A DNA stretch of 24,451 bases. Origin: an uncultured Shinella sp. GTDB taxonomy: Bacteria > Pseudomonadota > Alphaproteobacteria > Rhizobiales > Rhizobiaceae. This document shows positions 7,429 to 15,153 of this stretch, piece after piece; positions within the stretch are counted from its first letter, which is position 1; each line of letters begins with the position of its first letter. Under the pieces are notes generated by a model. It was not told the origin of the DNA. It did no database searches and worked only from the letters and a program-made list of their open reading frames with translations. The stretch covers positions 1 to 24,451 of the forward strand of contig NZ_CAMLFY010000065.1 in the NCBI RefSeq assembly GCF_946479415.1, written 5' to 3'. The position numbers and the translations under genes are program-made.

Positions 7429-8741
7429 GCAGACGGCTCGCCCGTATCGCACTGTCGCTCTACCGCTGGGGCGGCGTTGCGCTCTATCCGATCGTCGGCC
7501 CCTACCTTGCCTACCGCATCGCCAAGGGCAAGGAAGAGCGGTCGCGCCGCCGGGAGCGCTACGGCTTCGGTGGCGTTCCTCGCCCGCCCGGTCCGCTCGT
7601 ATGGTTCCATGCGGCAAGTGTGGGCGAAACGCTCGCCATCGTGCCGCTGGTCAAGGAAGTGCGCCGCCGCGGTATCGCGGTTCTGCTCACCACGGGCACG
7701 ATCACCTCGGCCAAGGTCGTCAAGGAACGGCTCGGCGCGGATATCATCCATCAATATGTGCCGCTCGACATGAAGCCGGCGATCAGCCGCTTCCTCGAAT
7801 ATTGGCACCCGGATCTCGCCATCATGGCGGAATCGGAAATCTGGCCGACGACCATCCTGGAGCTCGGCAAGCGCCATATTCCGCAGGTGCTGGTCAATGG
7901 CCGCATTTCCGATCGCTCCTTCCCGCGCTGGAAGCGGCGCATGTCGATCGCCGATGCGATCTTCGAGAATTTCGCGCTTGTCATCGCCCAGTCGGAAACC
8001 GATGCGGACCGGTTTCGCACGCTCGGTGCTCTGCCGGTCCTGGTCTCCGGCAATCTGAAGGTCGATACGGATGCGCCACCGGCCGATCCTGCCGCGCTGA
8101 AATCCTATCTCGACCAGATCAGGGGACGGCCCACCTGGGCGGCGATCTCGACCTTCGAGGGCGAGGAGGCGGCCGCCGGCAATGTGCACCGCGTGCTCAA
8201 GGAGCGTTCGCCCGGCCTTCTCACCATCATCGTGCCGCGCCATCCCGAGCGCTGCGATGCCATCGACGACATGCTGACGGCGCGCGGGCTGAAGGTCGCA
8301 CGGCGGACACGCGGTGACGCGCTGGCACCGGACACGGATGTCTTTCTCGGTGATACGATCGGCGAAATGGGGCTTTACCTGCGCATGACCGAAATCGCCT
8401 TTGTTGGCCGCTCGCTGACCGCCGAGGGCGGACAGAACCCGCTGGAGCCGGCGATGCTCGGCTGCGCGGTGCTGTCGGGCGGCAACGTGCAGAATTTCCG
8501 CGAGGCCTACCAGCAGCTTGCCCGCAACGGCAGCGCCAAGATGGTGCGCGACGTGGAAATGCTGGCCAAGGGTGTGCACTATCTCCTGACCAACGAGGCG
8601 ATGCGCAAGCAGATGATCGACGCGGGGCAGGAGACCGTGCAGGAGATGCGCGGCGCGCTGAAAGCCACGATCAAGGGCCTCGAACCCTATATCAATCCCC
8701 TCACCGTGAAGGCGCGGCTGCATCCGCGCCAGACGTCCTGA
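7425..8741 (+). CDS. waaA: 3-deoxy-D-manno-octulosonic acid (Kdo) transferase
   Basis: This 438-residue WaaA/KdtA transfers Kdo from CMP-Kdo to lipid IVA at the cytoplasmic face of the inner membrane, the first step of core LPS assembly. A hydrophobic N-terminal anchor (IALSLYRWGGVALYPIVG) is followed by the Glycos_transf_N domain with FHAASVGE, in which Glu68 is the likely catalytic base. Next comes HPDLAIMAESEIWPTTI, and the C-terminal half contains VGRSLTAEGGQNPLEPA, the family's GG(H/Q)NPLEPA signature. The start at 7425 is the earliest in-frame option because a TAG lies two codons upstream. It may depend on coupling to the leader ORF at 7366. The HAD gene follows by 14 bases and lpxK lies further downstream, so the cluster belongs to lipid A-Kdo synthesis. 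Confidence 0.95.
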   Translation: MSRRLARIALSLYRWGGVALYPIVGPYLAYRIAKGKEERSRRRERYGFGGVPRPPGPLVWFHAASVGETLAIVPLVKEVRRRGIAVLLTTGTITSAKVVKERLGADIIHQYVPLDMKPAISRFLEYWHPDLAIMAESEIWPTTILELGKRHIPQVLVNGRISDRSFPRWKRRMSIADAIFENFALVIAQSETDADRFRTLGALPVLVSGNLKVDTDAPPADPAALKSYLDQIRGRPTWAAISTFEGEEAAAGNVHRVLKERSPGLLTIIVPRHPERCDAIDDMLTARGLKVARRTRGDALAPDTDVFLGDTIGEMGLYLRMTEIAFVGRSLTAEGGQNPLEPAMLGCAVLSGGNVQNFREAYQQLARNGSAKMVRDVEMLAKGVHYLLTNEAMRKQMIDAGQETVQEMRGALKATIKGLEPYINPLTVKARLHPRQTS

Positions 8742-8755
8742 AAGGACCGGGCAGC

Positions 8756-9490
8756 ATGACCAAAGCAGCGACGATCTCGGGCATTCTTTTCGACAAGGAT
8801 GGCACGCTGCTGGACTATGCCAAGAGCTGGATCCCGGTGAATTACGAGCTCGCCCGCATCGCCGCCGCCGGTGATGAGGATCTGTCGCGCAAGCTGCTGA
8901 TCGCGGGCGGCATGGACCCGGATAGCGGTTACGTGAAGCCGGACAGCCTTCTTGCCGCCGGAAACACGGTGGAGATCGCCGAAGGTTTCGTCGGTGCCGG
9001 CGCGCCCTTCACCATCGCGGCCCTGACCGAACTGTTCGACGGCCTCTTCGCCAAGTCCTCGGAGCTTGCCGTCGCCGTGACCGATCTCGCCGATTTCTTC
9101 GCCACCCTGCATGGCCGCGGCTACTGGCTCGGCGTCGCCTCCTCCGACAACGAGGCGTCGATCCGCGCGACCGCCAAGCGCTTCGGTTTCGATGGCTACC
9201 TGCATTATGTCGCGGGCTATGACAGCGGTTATGGCATCAAGCCGGAGCCTGGCATGGTGCTCGGTTTCTGCGCCGCGACCGGGCTCGAGCCGCACCAGAT
9301 CGCCATGGTCGGCGATAACAACCACGATCTCCACATGGGCCGCAGCGCCGGCACCGGCCTCACCATCGCGGTGCTGACGGGTACGGGCTCGCGGGAATCG
9401 CTCTCGGCCGCCTCCGATTATTGCCTCAACGACATCACCGAACTCGTGCCGCTCTTCCCGGAAGCCGCGGCCGCACGCCCGGCGGCGTGA
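8756..9490 (+). CDS. HAD-superfamily hydrolase (phosphoglycolate phosphatase-like)
   Basis: This 244-residue protein has all four HAD motifs. Motif I is FDKDGT with nucleophile D13 and acid/base D15. Motif II is the S-S-D-N segment in GVASSDNEAS. Motif III is the Lys of IKPEPGM, and motif IV is GDNNHD. A helical cap lies between motifs I and II, as in subfamily I enzymes such as Gph. It would hydrolyse a phosphomonoester; the substrate is unknown. AAAGGA lies about 10 bases before the ATG. It sits between waaA and lpxK. A role in Kdo-8-phosphate hydrolysis is conceivable from position, but KdsC-type phosphatases are shorter and lack a cap, so I do not propose it. Confidence 0.88.
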   Translation: MTKAATISGILFDKDGTLLDYAKSWIPVNYELARIAAAGDEDLSRKLLIAGGMDPDSGYVKPDSLLAAGNTVEIAEGFVGAGAPFTIAALTELFDGLFAKSSELAVAVTDLADFFATLHGRGYWLGVASSDNEASIRATAKRFGFDGYLHYVAGYDSGYGIKPEPGMVLGFCAATGLEPHQIAMVGDNNHDLHMGRSAGTGLTIAVLTGTGSRESLSAASDYCLNDITELVPLFPEAAAARPAA

Positions 9491-9508
9491 GCGCGGGCCG
9501 CACGCAAA

Positions 9509-9650
9509 GACCCCTCCCCAAACCCCTCCCCACAAGCGGGAGGGGCTTACCGTGCGGCATTCTCGGTGTTCGAAAATCGAGGGAAAAACCCGCTGCTATC
9601 CTTTCTCCCCCCTTGTGGGGGAGATGCCGGCAGGCAGAGGGGGTTTTCGC
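9509..9650 (+). repeat. RIME-like intergenic mosaic repeat, copy B
   Basis: This ~140-bp element has two G/C palindromes: CCCCTCCCC-ACAAG-CGGGAGGGG near 9523-9545, and CTCCCCCCTTGTGGGGGAG near 9605-9624. It ends AGATGCCGGCAGGCAGAGGG then GGTTTTCG. It fills most of the 246-bp gap between the HAD gene and lpxK. If these genes share a transcript, both palindromes would form hairpins in the mRNA. Confidence 0.88.
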
Positions 9651-9736
9651 ACGACCGTTTTTCCCCCAGTTGATTTTCGCCGCCGTCTCGCGTTTTCTGG
9701 CGCAAGACCGGGTCGGGATGCCCGCGGGGAACAGCA

Positions 9737-10792
9737 ATGGTAAGTGAAGCGCCGCCGTTCTGGTGGACGAAGGCGGATTGGCGCGCCTATGCGCTCTGGC
9801 CGGTGTCACGCCTCTACGGGCTGATTGCCGGACGGCGCATGCGCAACGGCCGCCGCGCCGACGTGCCGGTGCCGGTGATCTGCGTCGGCAATTTCACCGT
9901 CGGCGGGGCCGGCAAGACGCCGACGGCGATTGCGCTGGCCCGTGCCGCCAAGGCACGCGGCCTGAACCCCGGTTTCCTGTCGCGCGGCTATGGCGGCTCG
10001 CTCGATGTCACCACCGTCGTCGATCCGCACCACCACCGCGCCCGCGCCGTCGGCGACGAGCCGCTTTTGCTCGCCCGTGAGGCGCTGACCGTCATTTCCC
10101 GCAAGCGGGTGAAGGGCGCGATGAAGCTGGTGGAGGAGGGCGCCGACCTCATCATCATGGATGACGGTTTCCAGAGCGCCCGGCTGACCTTCGATTACGC
10201 GCTCGTCGTCATCGACACGCGCCGCGGCATCGGCAACGGCTATCTCGTCCCGAGCGGTCCCGTGCGTGCGCCGCTCGGCGAGCAGATGCGCCAGGCGAAT
10301 GCGCTGCTCGCCATCGGCAATGGCGATGCCGCCGACCGGCTGATCCGCCAGGCCGCCCGCGCCGGCAAGGCGATCCATTCGGCGACGCTTGTCACCGTCG
10401 GCGCGGAGGACCTCCGGGAGCAGGTGGTGATGGCTTGGTCCGGCATCGCCGACAACGAGAAATTCTTCCGCACCGTCAACGAGACGGGCGCGCATCTCTA
10501 TGTGTCACGCAGCTTCCCCGACCACCACTATCTCAGCGATGACGAGGTCGCTGACCTGCTCGATCATGCGCTGGCGCATGACTATCAGCTCGTCACCACG
10601 GCCAAGGACAGCGTGCGCCTTGCCGGCGGCCATGGCCGTTCGGAGGAATTGAAGGAGAAGAGCCGGGTGATCGAGGTCGAAATCCGCTTCGACGACCCGA
10701 AGGGGCCGGATGCGATCATCGATGCGGCGATCGCCAATGCCCGGAAGCGAAAGCTGAACCGGCTGGCGGAAAAAGAAAAAGCGAAGACCTAG
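9737..10792 (+). CDS. lpxK: Tetraacyldisaccharide 4'-kinase LpxK
   Basis: This 351-residue LpxK phosphorylates the 4' position of tetraacyldisaccharide-1-phosphate to give lipid IVA, the acceptor for WaaA. An N-terminal membrane-association segment precedes the P-loop [15 protein letters not shown] (Walker A Gly56-Thr61). FLSRGYGG and the conserved MDDGFQ motif follow. GGGGA is a Shine-Dalgarno 6 bases before the ATG. The gene ends in a CTAG shared with the stop codon of the convergent DUF2093 gene, a 4-bp overlap. A RIME-like repeat separates it from the HAD gene, so it may have partly independent expression. Confidence 0.96.
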   Translation: MVSEAPPFWWTKADWRAYALWPVSRLYGLIAGRRMRNGRRADVPVPVICVGNFTVGGAGKTPTAIALARAAKARGLNPGFLSRGYGGSLDVTTVVDPHHHRARAVGDEPLLLAREALTVISRKRVKGAMKLVEEGADLIIMDDGFQSARLTFDYALVVIDTRRGIGNGYLVPSGPVRAPLGEQMRQANALLAIGNGDAADRLIRQAARAGKAIHSATLVTVGAEDLREQVVMAWSGIADNEKFFRTVNETGAHLYVSRSFPDHHYLSDDEVADLLDHALAHDYQLVTTAKDSVRLAGGHGRSEELKEKSRVIEVEIRFDDPKGPDAIIDAAIANARKRKLNRLAEKEKAKT

Positions 10793-11025
10793 CGCTTCTG
10801 GTTCGGCAGCGCGCCGGCGCGCTTTTCGGCATCGAGCGAGGCCGCGCAGCTGGAATAGGCCTCCTGCCGCGCCACGCTCCAGTAGCGCAGTTCATCGACG
10901 GGGATCGTCTCGCCGGTCATGGCGCAGGTGACATGCGAGCCCGGCATCAGGATCTGGAAATCGCCGTCGAGATAGCGGATCTTCGCTTCCCGGCTGCCGC
11001 CGCGGCCTTCAAAACGGTTCATCAT
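10789..11025 (-). CDS. Small DUF2093-family protein
   Basis: This 78-residue protein ([20 protein letters not shown]...) contains [37 protein letters not shown], the typical DUF2093 block of rhizobia, whose function is unknown. The two CxxxT/C-type cysteines (one in VTCAMTG, one near SSCAAS) do not form an obvious metal site. The start at 11025 was preferred over 11046, which adds MRWILKS, because GAGATGGA lies at suitable distance upstream and 11046 abuts a palindromic repeat. It overlaps the lpxK stop by 4 bases on the opposite strand. Confidence 0.82.
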   Translation of the reverse strand: MMNRFEGRGGSREAKIRYLDGDFQILMPGSHVTCAMTGETIPVDELRYWSVARQEAYSSCAASLDAEKRAGALPNQKR

Positions 11026-11048
11026 CGATTTCAGTATCCATCTCATCA

Positions 11049-11096
11049 GAGCAATTCCAGCAAAAGTGCCAAGCGGTTTTGCGTCCGGAATTGCGT
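11049..11096. repeat. Short rhizobial palindromic repeat, copy 2
   Basis: This is the same architecture as the element at 6998-7046. The left arm is GAGCAATTCCAGCAAAAGTG, the centre is CCAAGCGG, and the right arm is TTTTGCGTCCGGAATTGC. The outer arms (CAATTCC/GGAATTG) differ from copy 1 (CATGTCC/GGACGTG), but both remain complementary within each copy. It lies immediately upstream of the DUF2093 gene. Confidence 0.75.
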
Positions 11097-11155
11097 CAAC
11101 ACACTGTCTTCCTGCCATATCGTGGCGACGGCCAAAATTCCAGTGGTTTCAGCCC

Positions 11156-12958
11156 TCAGCTCCGGCCGAACAACCGCTCGATGTCGGAAAGCTTCAGCTC
11201 GATATAGGTCGGCCGGCCGTGGTTGCACTGACCGGAGCCGGGTGTCGCCTCCATCTGGCGCAACAGCGCGTTCATCTCCTCCGGCCGCATGCGCCGGCCC
11301 GACCGCACCGAACCGTGACAGGCCATGGTGGCGGCGAGGTATTCGAGCTTGGCCTTCAGCCCGCTTGCCGTGTCCCATTCGGCCAGCTCGTCGGCCAGCT
11401 GGCGAATGAGGCCGGCCGCATCCATCTCGCCCAGCATGGCCGGCGTTTCGCGCACCGCAATCGCCCCCGGCCCGAAGCGCTCGATGCCGAGGCCGAGCTT
11501 GGCGAATTCGTCGGCATGGGCGACGAGCCGGTCGCAGTCGTCCTCCGGGAGATCGACGATCTCGGGGATCAGCAGCGCCTGCGCCGGCACGGCACGCGCA
11601 TGCAGCGCATTGCGCATCGCCTCGAAGACGAGGCGTTCATGCGCCGCGTGCTGGTCGACGATGACGAGGCCGTTTTCCGTCTGCGCGATGATGTAGTTCT
11701 CATGCAGCTGTGCGCGGGCGGCGCCGAGCGGATGGTTCTGCGGCGGCTCTTCTTCGCGGGCGGCCGTGGGCGCGAAAACCGGTTCGCTGCGCGCTGAGGG
11801 GCTGGCGAATTCGGCAAAGCCCGCCTGCTGCTCGCGGAAGGATGTCGCGGGTGCGGCTGCCGGAGTGAACGGCCGGTAGGGTGAGGCGGACGGCGTCCAG
11901 GGCGTGGCAGGCCGCGGCCCTTCCGGCCGGAAGGCGCGCATCAGGCCGGCGGCACCCGTCGTGGAGGCGCGGTCGCCTTCGCGGGCCAAGGCTTCGCGGA
12001 TCGCGCCGATGATCAGGCCGCGCACCAGGCCCGGATCGCGGAAGCGCACGTCGGATTTCGCCGGATGCACATTGACGTCGACCAGCGCCGGATCGATGTC
12101 GATGGACAGCACCGCGACGGGGTAGCGCCCGTGCGGAATGGTCTCGGCATAGGCGGCGCGAAGCGCCGACCAGATCAGCTTGTCCTGCACCGGCCGTCCG
12201 TTGACGAAGGCGAACTGGTTGAGGCTGTTGCCGCGGTTGAAGGTCGGCACGCCGGCAAAGCCGGTCAGCCGTACCCCCTCGCGCTCCGCGTCGATCTCGA
12301 TGGCATTGTCGCGGAAGTCGCGGCCAAGCACCTGCGCGATGCGGGCGAGCCGGTCCGTTCCGGTGGCCGGGAATTCCAGCGTCGTGCGGTCGGCGCCCGA
12401 CAGCACGAAACGCACATGCGGGAAGGCGATCGCCATGCGCCGCACCACGTCGGAAATCGCTGAGGCCTCGGCCTTCTCGCTCTTGAGGAATTTCAGGCGC
12501 GCCGGTGTGGCGAAGAACAGGTCGCGCACCTCCACCACCGTGCCGCGGTTGGCGGCGGCCGGGCGCACCGCCTCCACCTTGCCGCCGGTCACGCTGATCT
12601 CGGCGCCTTCGCCAGCGTCGACCGTGCGGCTCAAGAGCGAAAGCCGGGCGACCGAGCCGATCGAGGGTAGTGCCTCGCCGCGGAAACCCAGCGTGCGGAT
12701 ATCGAGCAGATCCTTGTCGAGCTTGGAGGTGCAGTGTCGGCGGATCGCCAGTTCGAGATCGGCGGGAGCCATGCCGCCGCCATTGTCGGTGACGCGCAGC
12801 AGCGTCTTGCCGCCGCCCGCCGTCGCAATCTCGATGCGCGTCGCCCCGGCATCCAGCGCGTTCTCGATCAGCTCCTTGGCGGCACTTGCCGGGCGTTCGA
12901 TCACTTCGCCGGCGGCGATCTGGTTGATGAGGGTTTCGGAAAGCTGCCTGATGGTCAT
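11156..12958 (-). CDS. mutL: DNA mismatch repair protein MutL (endonuclease type)
   Basis: This 600-residue MutL couples MutS mismatch recognition to strand excision. The N-terminal GHKL ATPase shows [11 protein letters not shown] (residues 29-39), DNGGGM (58-63) and GFRGEA (91-96). A proline-rich linker spans ~330-400. The C-terminal dimerisation domain carries [12 protein letters not shown] at 435-446. This matches the DQHA(x)2E(x)4E endonuclease motif of species without MutH. The late QCNHGRPT matches the conserved (C/S)xHGRP zinc-site motif. No MutS is in the window. It is divergent from the PAS/receiver gene, with 266 bp between them. I see no strong terminator after its stop. Confidence 0.97.
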   Translation of the reverse strand: MTIRQLSETLINQIAAGEVIERPASAAKELIENALDAGATRIEIATAGGGKTLLRVTDNGGGMAPADLELAIRRHCTSKLDKDLLDIRTLGFRGEALPSIGSVARLSLLSRTVDAGEGAEISVTGGKVEAVRPAAANRGTVVEVRDLFFATPARLKFLKSEKAEASAISDVVRRMAIAFPHVRFVLSGADRTTLEFPATGTDRLARIAQVLGRDFRDNAIEIDAEREGVRLTGFAGVPTFNRGNSLNQFAFVNGRPVQDKLIWSALRAAYAETIPHGRYPVAVLSIDIDPALVDVNVHPAKSDVRFRDPGLVRGLIIGAIREALAREGDRASTTGAAGLMRAFRPEGPRPATPWTPSASPYRPFTPAAAPATSFREQQAGFAEFASPSARSEPVFAPTAAREEEPPQNHPLGAARAQLHENYIIAQTENGLVIVDQHAAHERLVFEAMRNALHARAVPAQALLIPEIVDLPEDDCDRLVAHADEFAKLGLGIERFGPGAIAVRETPAMLGEMDAAGLIRQLADELAEWDTASGLKAKLEYLAATMACHGSVRSGRRMRPEEMNALLRQMEATPGSGQCNHGRPTYIELKLSDIERLFGRS

Positions 12959-13224
12959 GGCGCCATTTTCGCGGATTCGCGGGCGTCCCGCCAGTGGCCG
13001 CCGCCGCTTATCCCGGTTCCATCTCCATAAGCGGCTGAAATCGTTTAATCAGGCTTTAATAAAATGCTGCGAACGTGCTCCTGCGCTTGTATGACCACAA
13101 GCTTGCCGGAGTTCTCCGGTGGACAATTTCAGCGTCGCTGGCCGCTGTCATTCCCGATGTCCAAGGCGTTTTCCGCGCCGTTCAGCATGTTCATGGGAAT
13201 GCCAGACAGGCGAGGACTGCCACA
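12959..13224. promoter_or_regulatory. Divergent intergenic region, mutL / PAS-receiver gene
   Basis: This 266-bp gap has a GC-rich mutL-proximal half and an A/T-rich island at 13035-13066. There CTGAAA (13035-13040), 16 bases, then TAATAA (13057-13062) is a plausible sigma70-like promoter for the rightward gene, giving a leader of ~155 bases. A small hairpin CCGGA-GTTC-TCCGG lies in that leader at 13106-13119. Confidence 0.35.
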
Positions 13225-14964
13225 ATGAATGATGTAGCGTCATCAGACGCGAACATCCGGCTGGGAATGTTTGAGGCCGCGTGCGATATCCTCGCCGCCG
13301 CCGTGATCGTCTACGACAAGAACGATTGCCTCGTTTTCGCCAGCCGCCAGGTCCTGCGTTACTTCCCCATTCATGCCGACACGCTGAAACCCGGCACGCG
13401 CCTGCGCGACGTTCTCGGCGCGATCTTCGATACCGGCGTGCGCTACGGAATTCCACCCGAGCAGCGCCACAAGGCGGTCAACCGCGAAGAATGGGTCTCC
13501 GCGCAAATCTCCGTGCACTGGCGCGAGCAATATGATGCGGTCGAACGGTTGAGCCGCGACCGCTGGCTGCATTTCCGCAAGCGCCGCCTGCCGAACGGCT
13601 ACAACGTCACCACGGTGGTCGACGTTTCCGAGCAGAAGAAGCAGGAAGAACAGTGGCGTTCCGACCTCGACCGCATCGCGCTGACGGAGGAAATCCTCCA
13701 GACGGTGCCGTCGCCCGTTATGGTCAAGGACCGCAACCTCACCTATATCGCCGCCAACAAGGCGTTCTGCACCATCTATAATGCGACCCCCGACGGCATT
13801 CTGGGCCGCACGGTCTGGGATCTGGCCGATGCGGAAAATGCCGAGCGCATCGAGCGCAGCGACCGCCACGTGCTGGAGACGGGCGAACCGTTCATGCTGC
13901 CCGAGCACGTCATCCGCGCCGATGGCTCCGATCTCTACATCATCACCCACAAGCACCGCATCGGTGCACCGGGCCACCACGTTATCGTGACGATCATGGA
14001 CGACGTGACGGCGCTCGTGGCCGGCAGGACGTCGGTGTCGGATGACGAGGACACGTTCCTGCGTGTCTCCGGCGGCTTCGTCGAAGGACAGAATTGCTTC
14101 GATCCCGTGCGCGATGCCGAACGCCGGCTTCTCCTGGAGCAGCTTGGCGCGGACGATTTGCGCGGTGTTGCCGGCAAGCGGGTGCTGATCGCAACGCCCA
14201 ATGTGCGCATCGAGGAAATCCTCGTCCGCGAATTCAAGGCCCGTGGCGGCGATTGCTGCGCGGTGCGCAGCCGCTACGAATTCGACAGCTTTCTGACGCT
14301 TGCCGGACGACAGGGCCTCGCAATCGACCTCATCATCCTCGACGACAACATGTCCGACCACGAGGCGATGGCCGGCAACGGCCATGGCATCGCCACGCGG
14401 CTGATCACGCCCGACGGCATCGGCCCGGATTTCATGCATGTGCTCGTGGAGGAGCACGAGCTTCTGTCGGAAAACGGTTCGCCGCTCGGCGATATCGTCA
14501 CTCCCGTCTCGCTCTCCGATGACTGGTATATCGCAACCGACATCACCGCCATGCTGCCCGCCGCCGTCGGCGACGTGGACGTGCTGGTCGCCGAGGACAA
14601 CCAGATCAACCAGTTCGTCTTCTCGCAGATCCTTGAAAGTCTCGGCATTTCGCACCGCATTGCCGAAAACGGCGAGGAGGCGGTAATGCTGTGGCGCAAG
14701 CACCAGCCGCGCCTCGTCCTGATGGACATTTCCATGCCCGTGATGAACGGTATCGATGCGGCCAGGGAAATCCGCAAGGCGGAGGAGCTGACCGGAAGCC
14801 ACACGCCCATCGTCGCCGTCACCGCCCAGGCGCTCAATGTCGACATGCAGAACTGCATGGATGCCGGCATGGACGACTACATCACCAAGCCGGTGAGCCC
14901 GGATATGATCGAAGCCATTTATCGGCGCTATGCCGCTGGGAAGCTGGAGAAGTCCGTCGCATAG
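13225..14964 (+). CDS. PAS-PAS-receiver-like-receiver signalling protein
   Basis: This 579-residue cytoplasmic protein has no membrane segment. Residues ~10-135 resemble a PAS fold (ILAAAVIVYDKNDCLVFAS). A helical linker (EQKKQEEQWRSDLDRIA) leads to a second PAS domain at ~153-262 (TVPSPVMVKDRNLTYIAANKAF). Residues ~318-440 look like a degenerate receiver: KRVLIATPN lacks the acidic pair, although D373 sits at the phospho-acceptor position. Residues ~452-570 are an intact receiver with E457/D458, phospho-acceptor D501 (LMDISMP), T533 and K555. No histidine-kinase domain (H-box or ATPase) is present, so it needs a kinase in trans. The ATG at 13225 was chosen because GAGGA lies 8 bases upstream and the PAS domain starts soon after. 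The next gene is GGDEF-EAL, which suggests a role in c-di-GMP control. Confidence 0.82.
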   Translation: MNDVASSDANIRLGMFEAACDILAAAVIVYDKNDCLVFASRQVLRYFPIHADTLKPGTRLRDVLGAIFDTGVRYGIPPEQRHKAVNREEWVSAQISVHWREQYDAVERLSRDRWLHFRKRRLPNGYNVTTVVDVSEQKKQEEQWRSDLDRIALTEEILQTVPSPVMVKDRNLTYIAANKAFCTIYNATPDGILGRTVWDLADAENAERIERSDRHVLETGEPFMLPEHVIRADGSDLYIITHKHRIGAPGHHVIVTIMDDVTALVAGRTSVSDDEDTFLRVSGGFVEGQNCFDPVRDAERRLLLEQLGADDLRGVAGKRVLIATPNVRIEEILVREFKARGGDCCAVRSRYEFDSFLTLAGRQGLAIDLIILDDNMSDHEAMAGNGHGIATRLITPDGIGPDFMHVLVEEHELLSENGSPLGDIVTPVSLSDDWYIATDITAMLPAAVGDVDVLVAEDNQINQFVFSQILESLGISHRIAENGEEAVMLWRKHQPRLVLMDISMPVMNGIDAAREIRKAEELTGSHTPIVAVTAQALNVDMQNCMDAGMDDYITKPVSPDMIEAIYRRYAAGKLEKSVA

Positions 14965-15032
14965 GCAGTTTCGGTGAAAACCGTCCCGCAGTGGGCGTTG
15001 CGGGAAACTTTGGGTTGAGGATATCAGGTCAA

Positions 15033-15050
15033 CTCCCCAGATTTGGGGAG
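15033..15050 (+). terminator. Hairpin after the PAS-receiver gene, possible weak terminator
   Basis: CTCCCCA-GATT-TGGGGAG forms a perfect 7-bp stem with a 4-base loop, about 70 bases after the stop codon. There is no following T-run, so intrinsic termination is doubtful. It could instead be a processing or stability element between this gene and the GGDEF-EAL gene. Confidence 0.35.
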
Positions 15051-15153
15051 GCTGGTAGGCAGGACTGACGATCGCTTGCTATGCTTTTGTTAACGGTCAT
15101 GGCTCATCGTGAGGCGGTCTTCGGAGGTTGAGTGCAAGTACGGGAAATCATTG

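Noticed and set aside
6058..7617. Long minus-strand frame of 519 codons across the phosphatase, DUF4170 and waaA starts
   Set aside because: It spans three convincing plus-strand genes and a repeat, and its Arg/His/Gly-rich translation has no family resemblance.
13075..13224. Extension of the PAS/receiver protein by 50 residues from an upstream start at 13075
   Set aside because: The extension has no PAS-like content, includes a probable leader hairpin, and lacks a Shine-Dalgarno. The ATG at 13225 has GAGGA at good spacing.
13243..14802. 519-codon minus-strand frame inside the PAS/receiver gene
   Set aside because: It is an antisense shadow. The plus-strand frame has clear PAS and receiver motifs including D501, T533 and K555.
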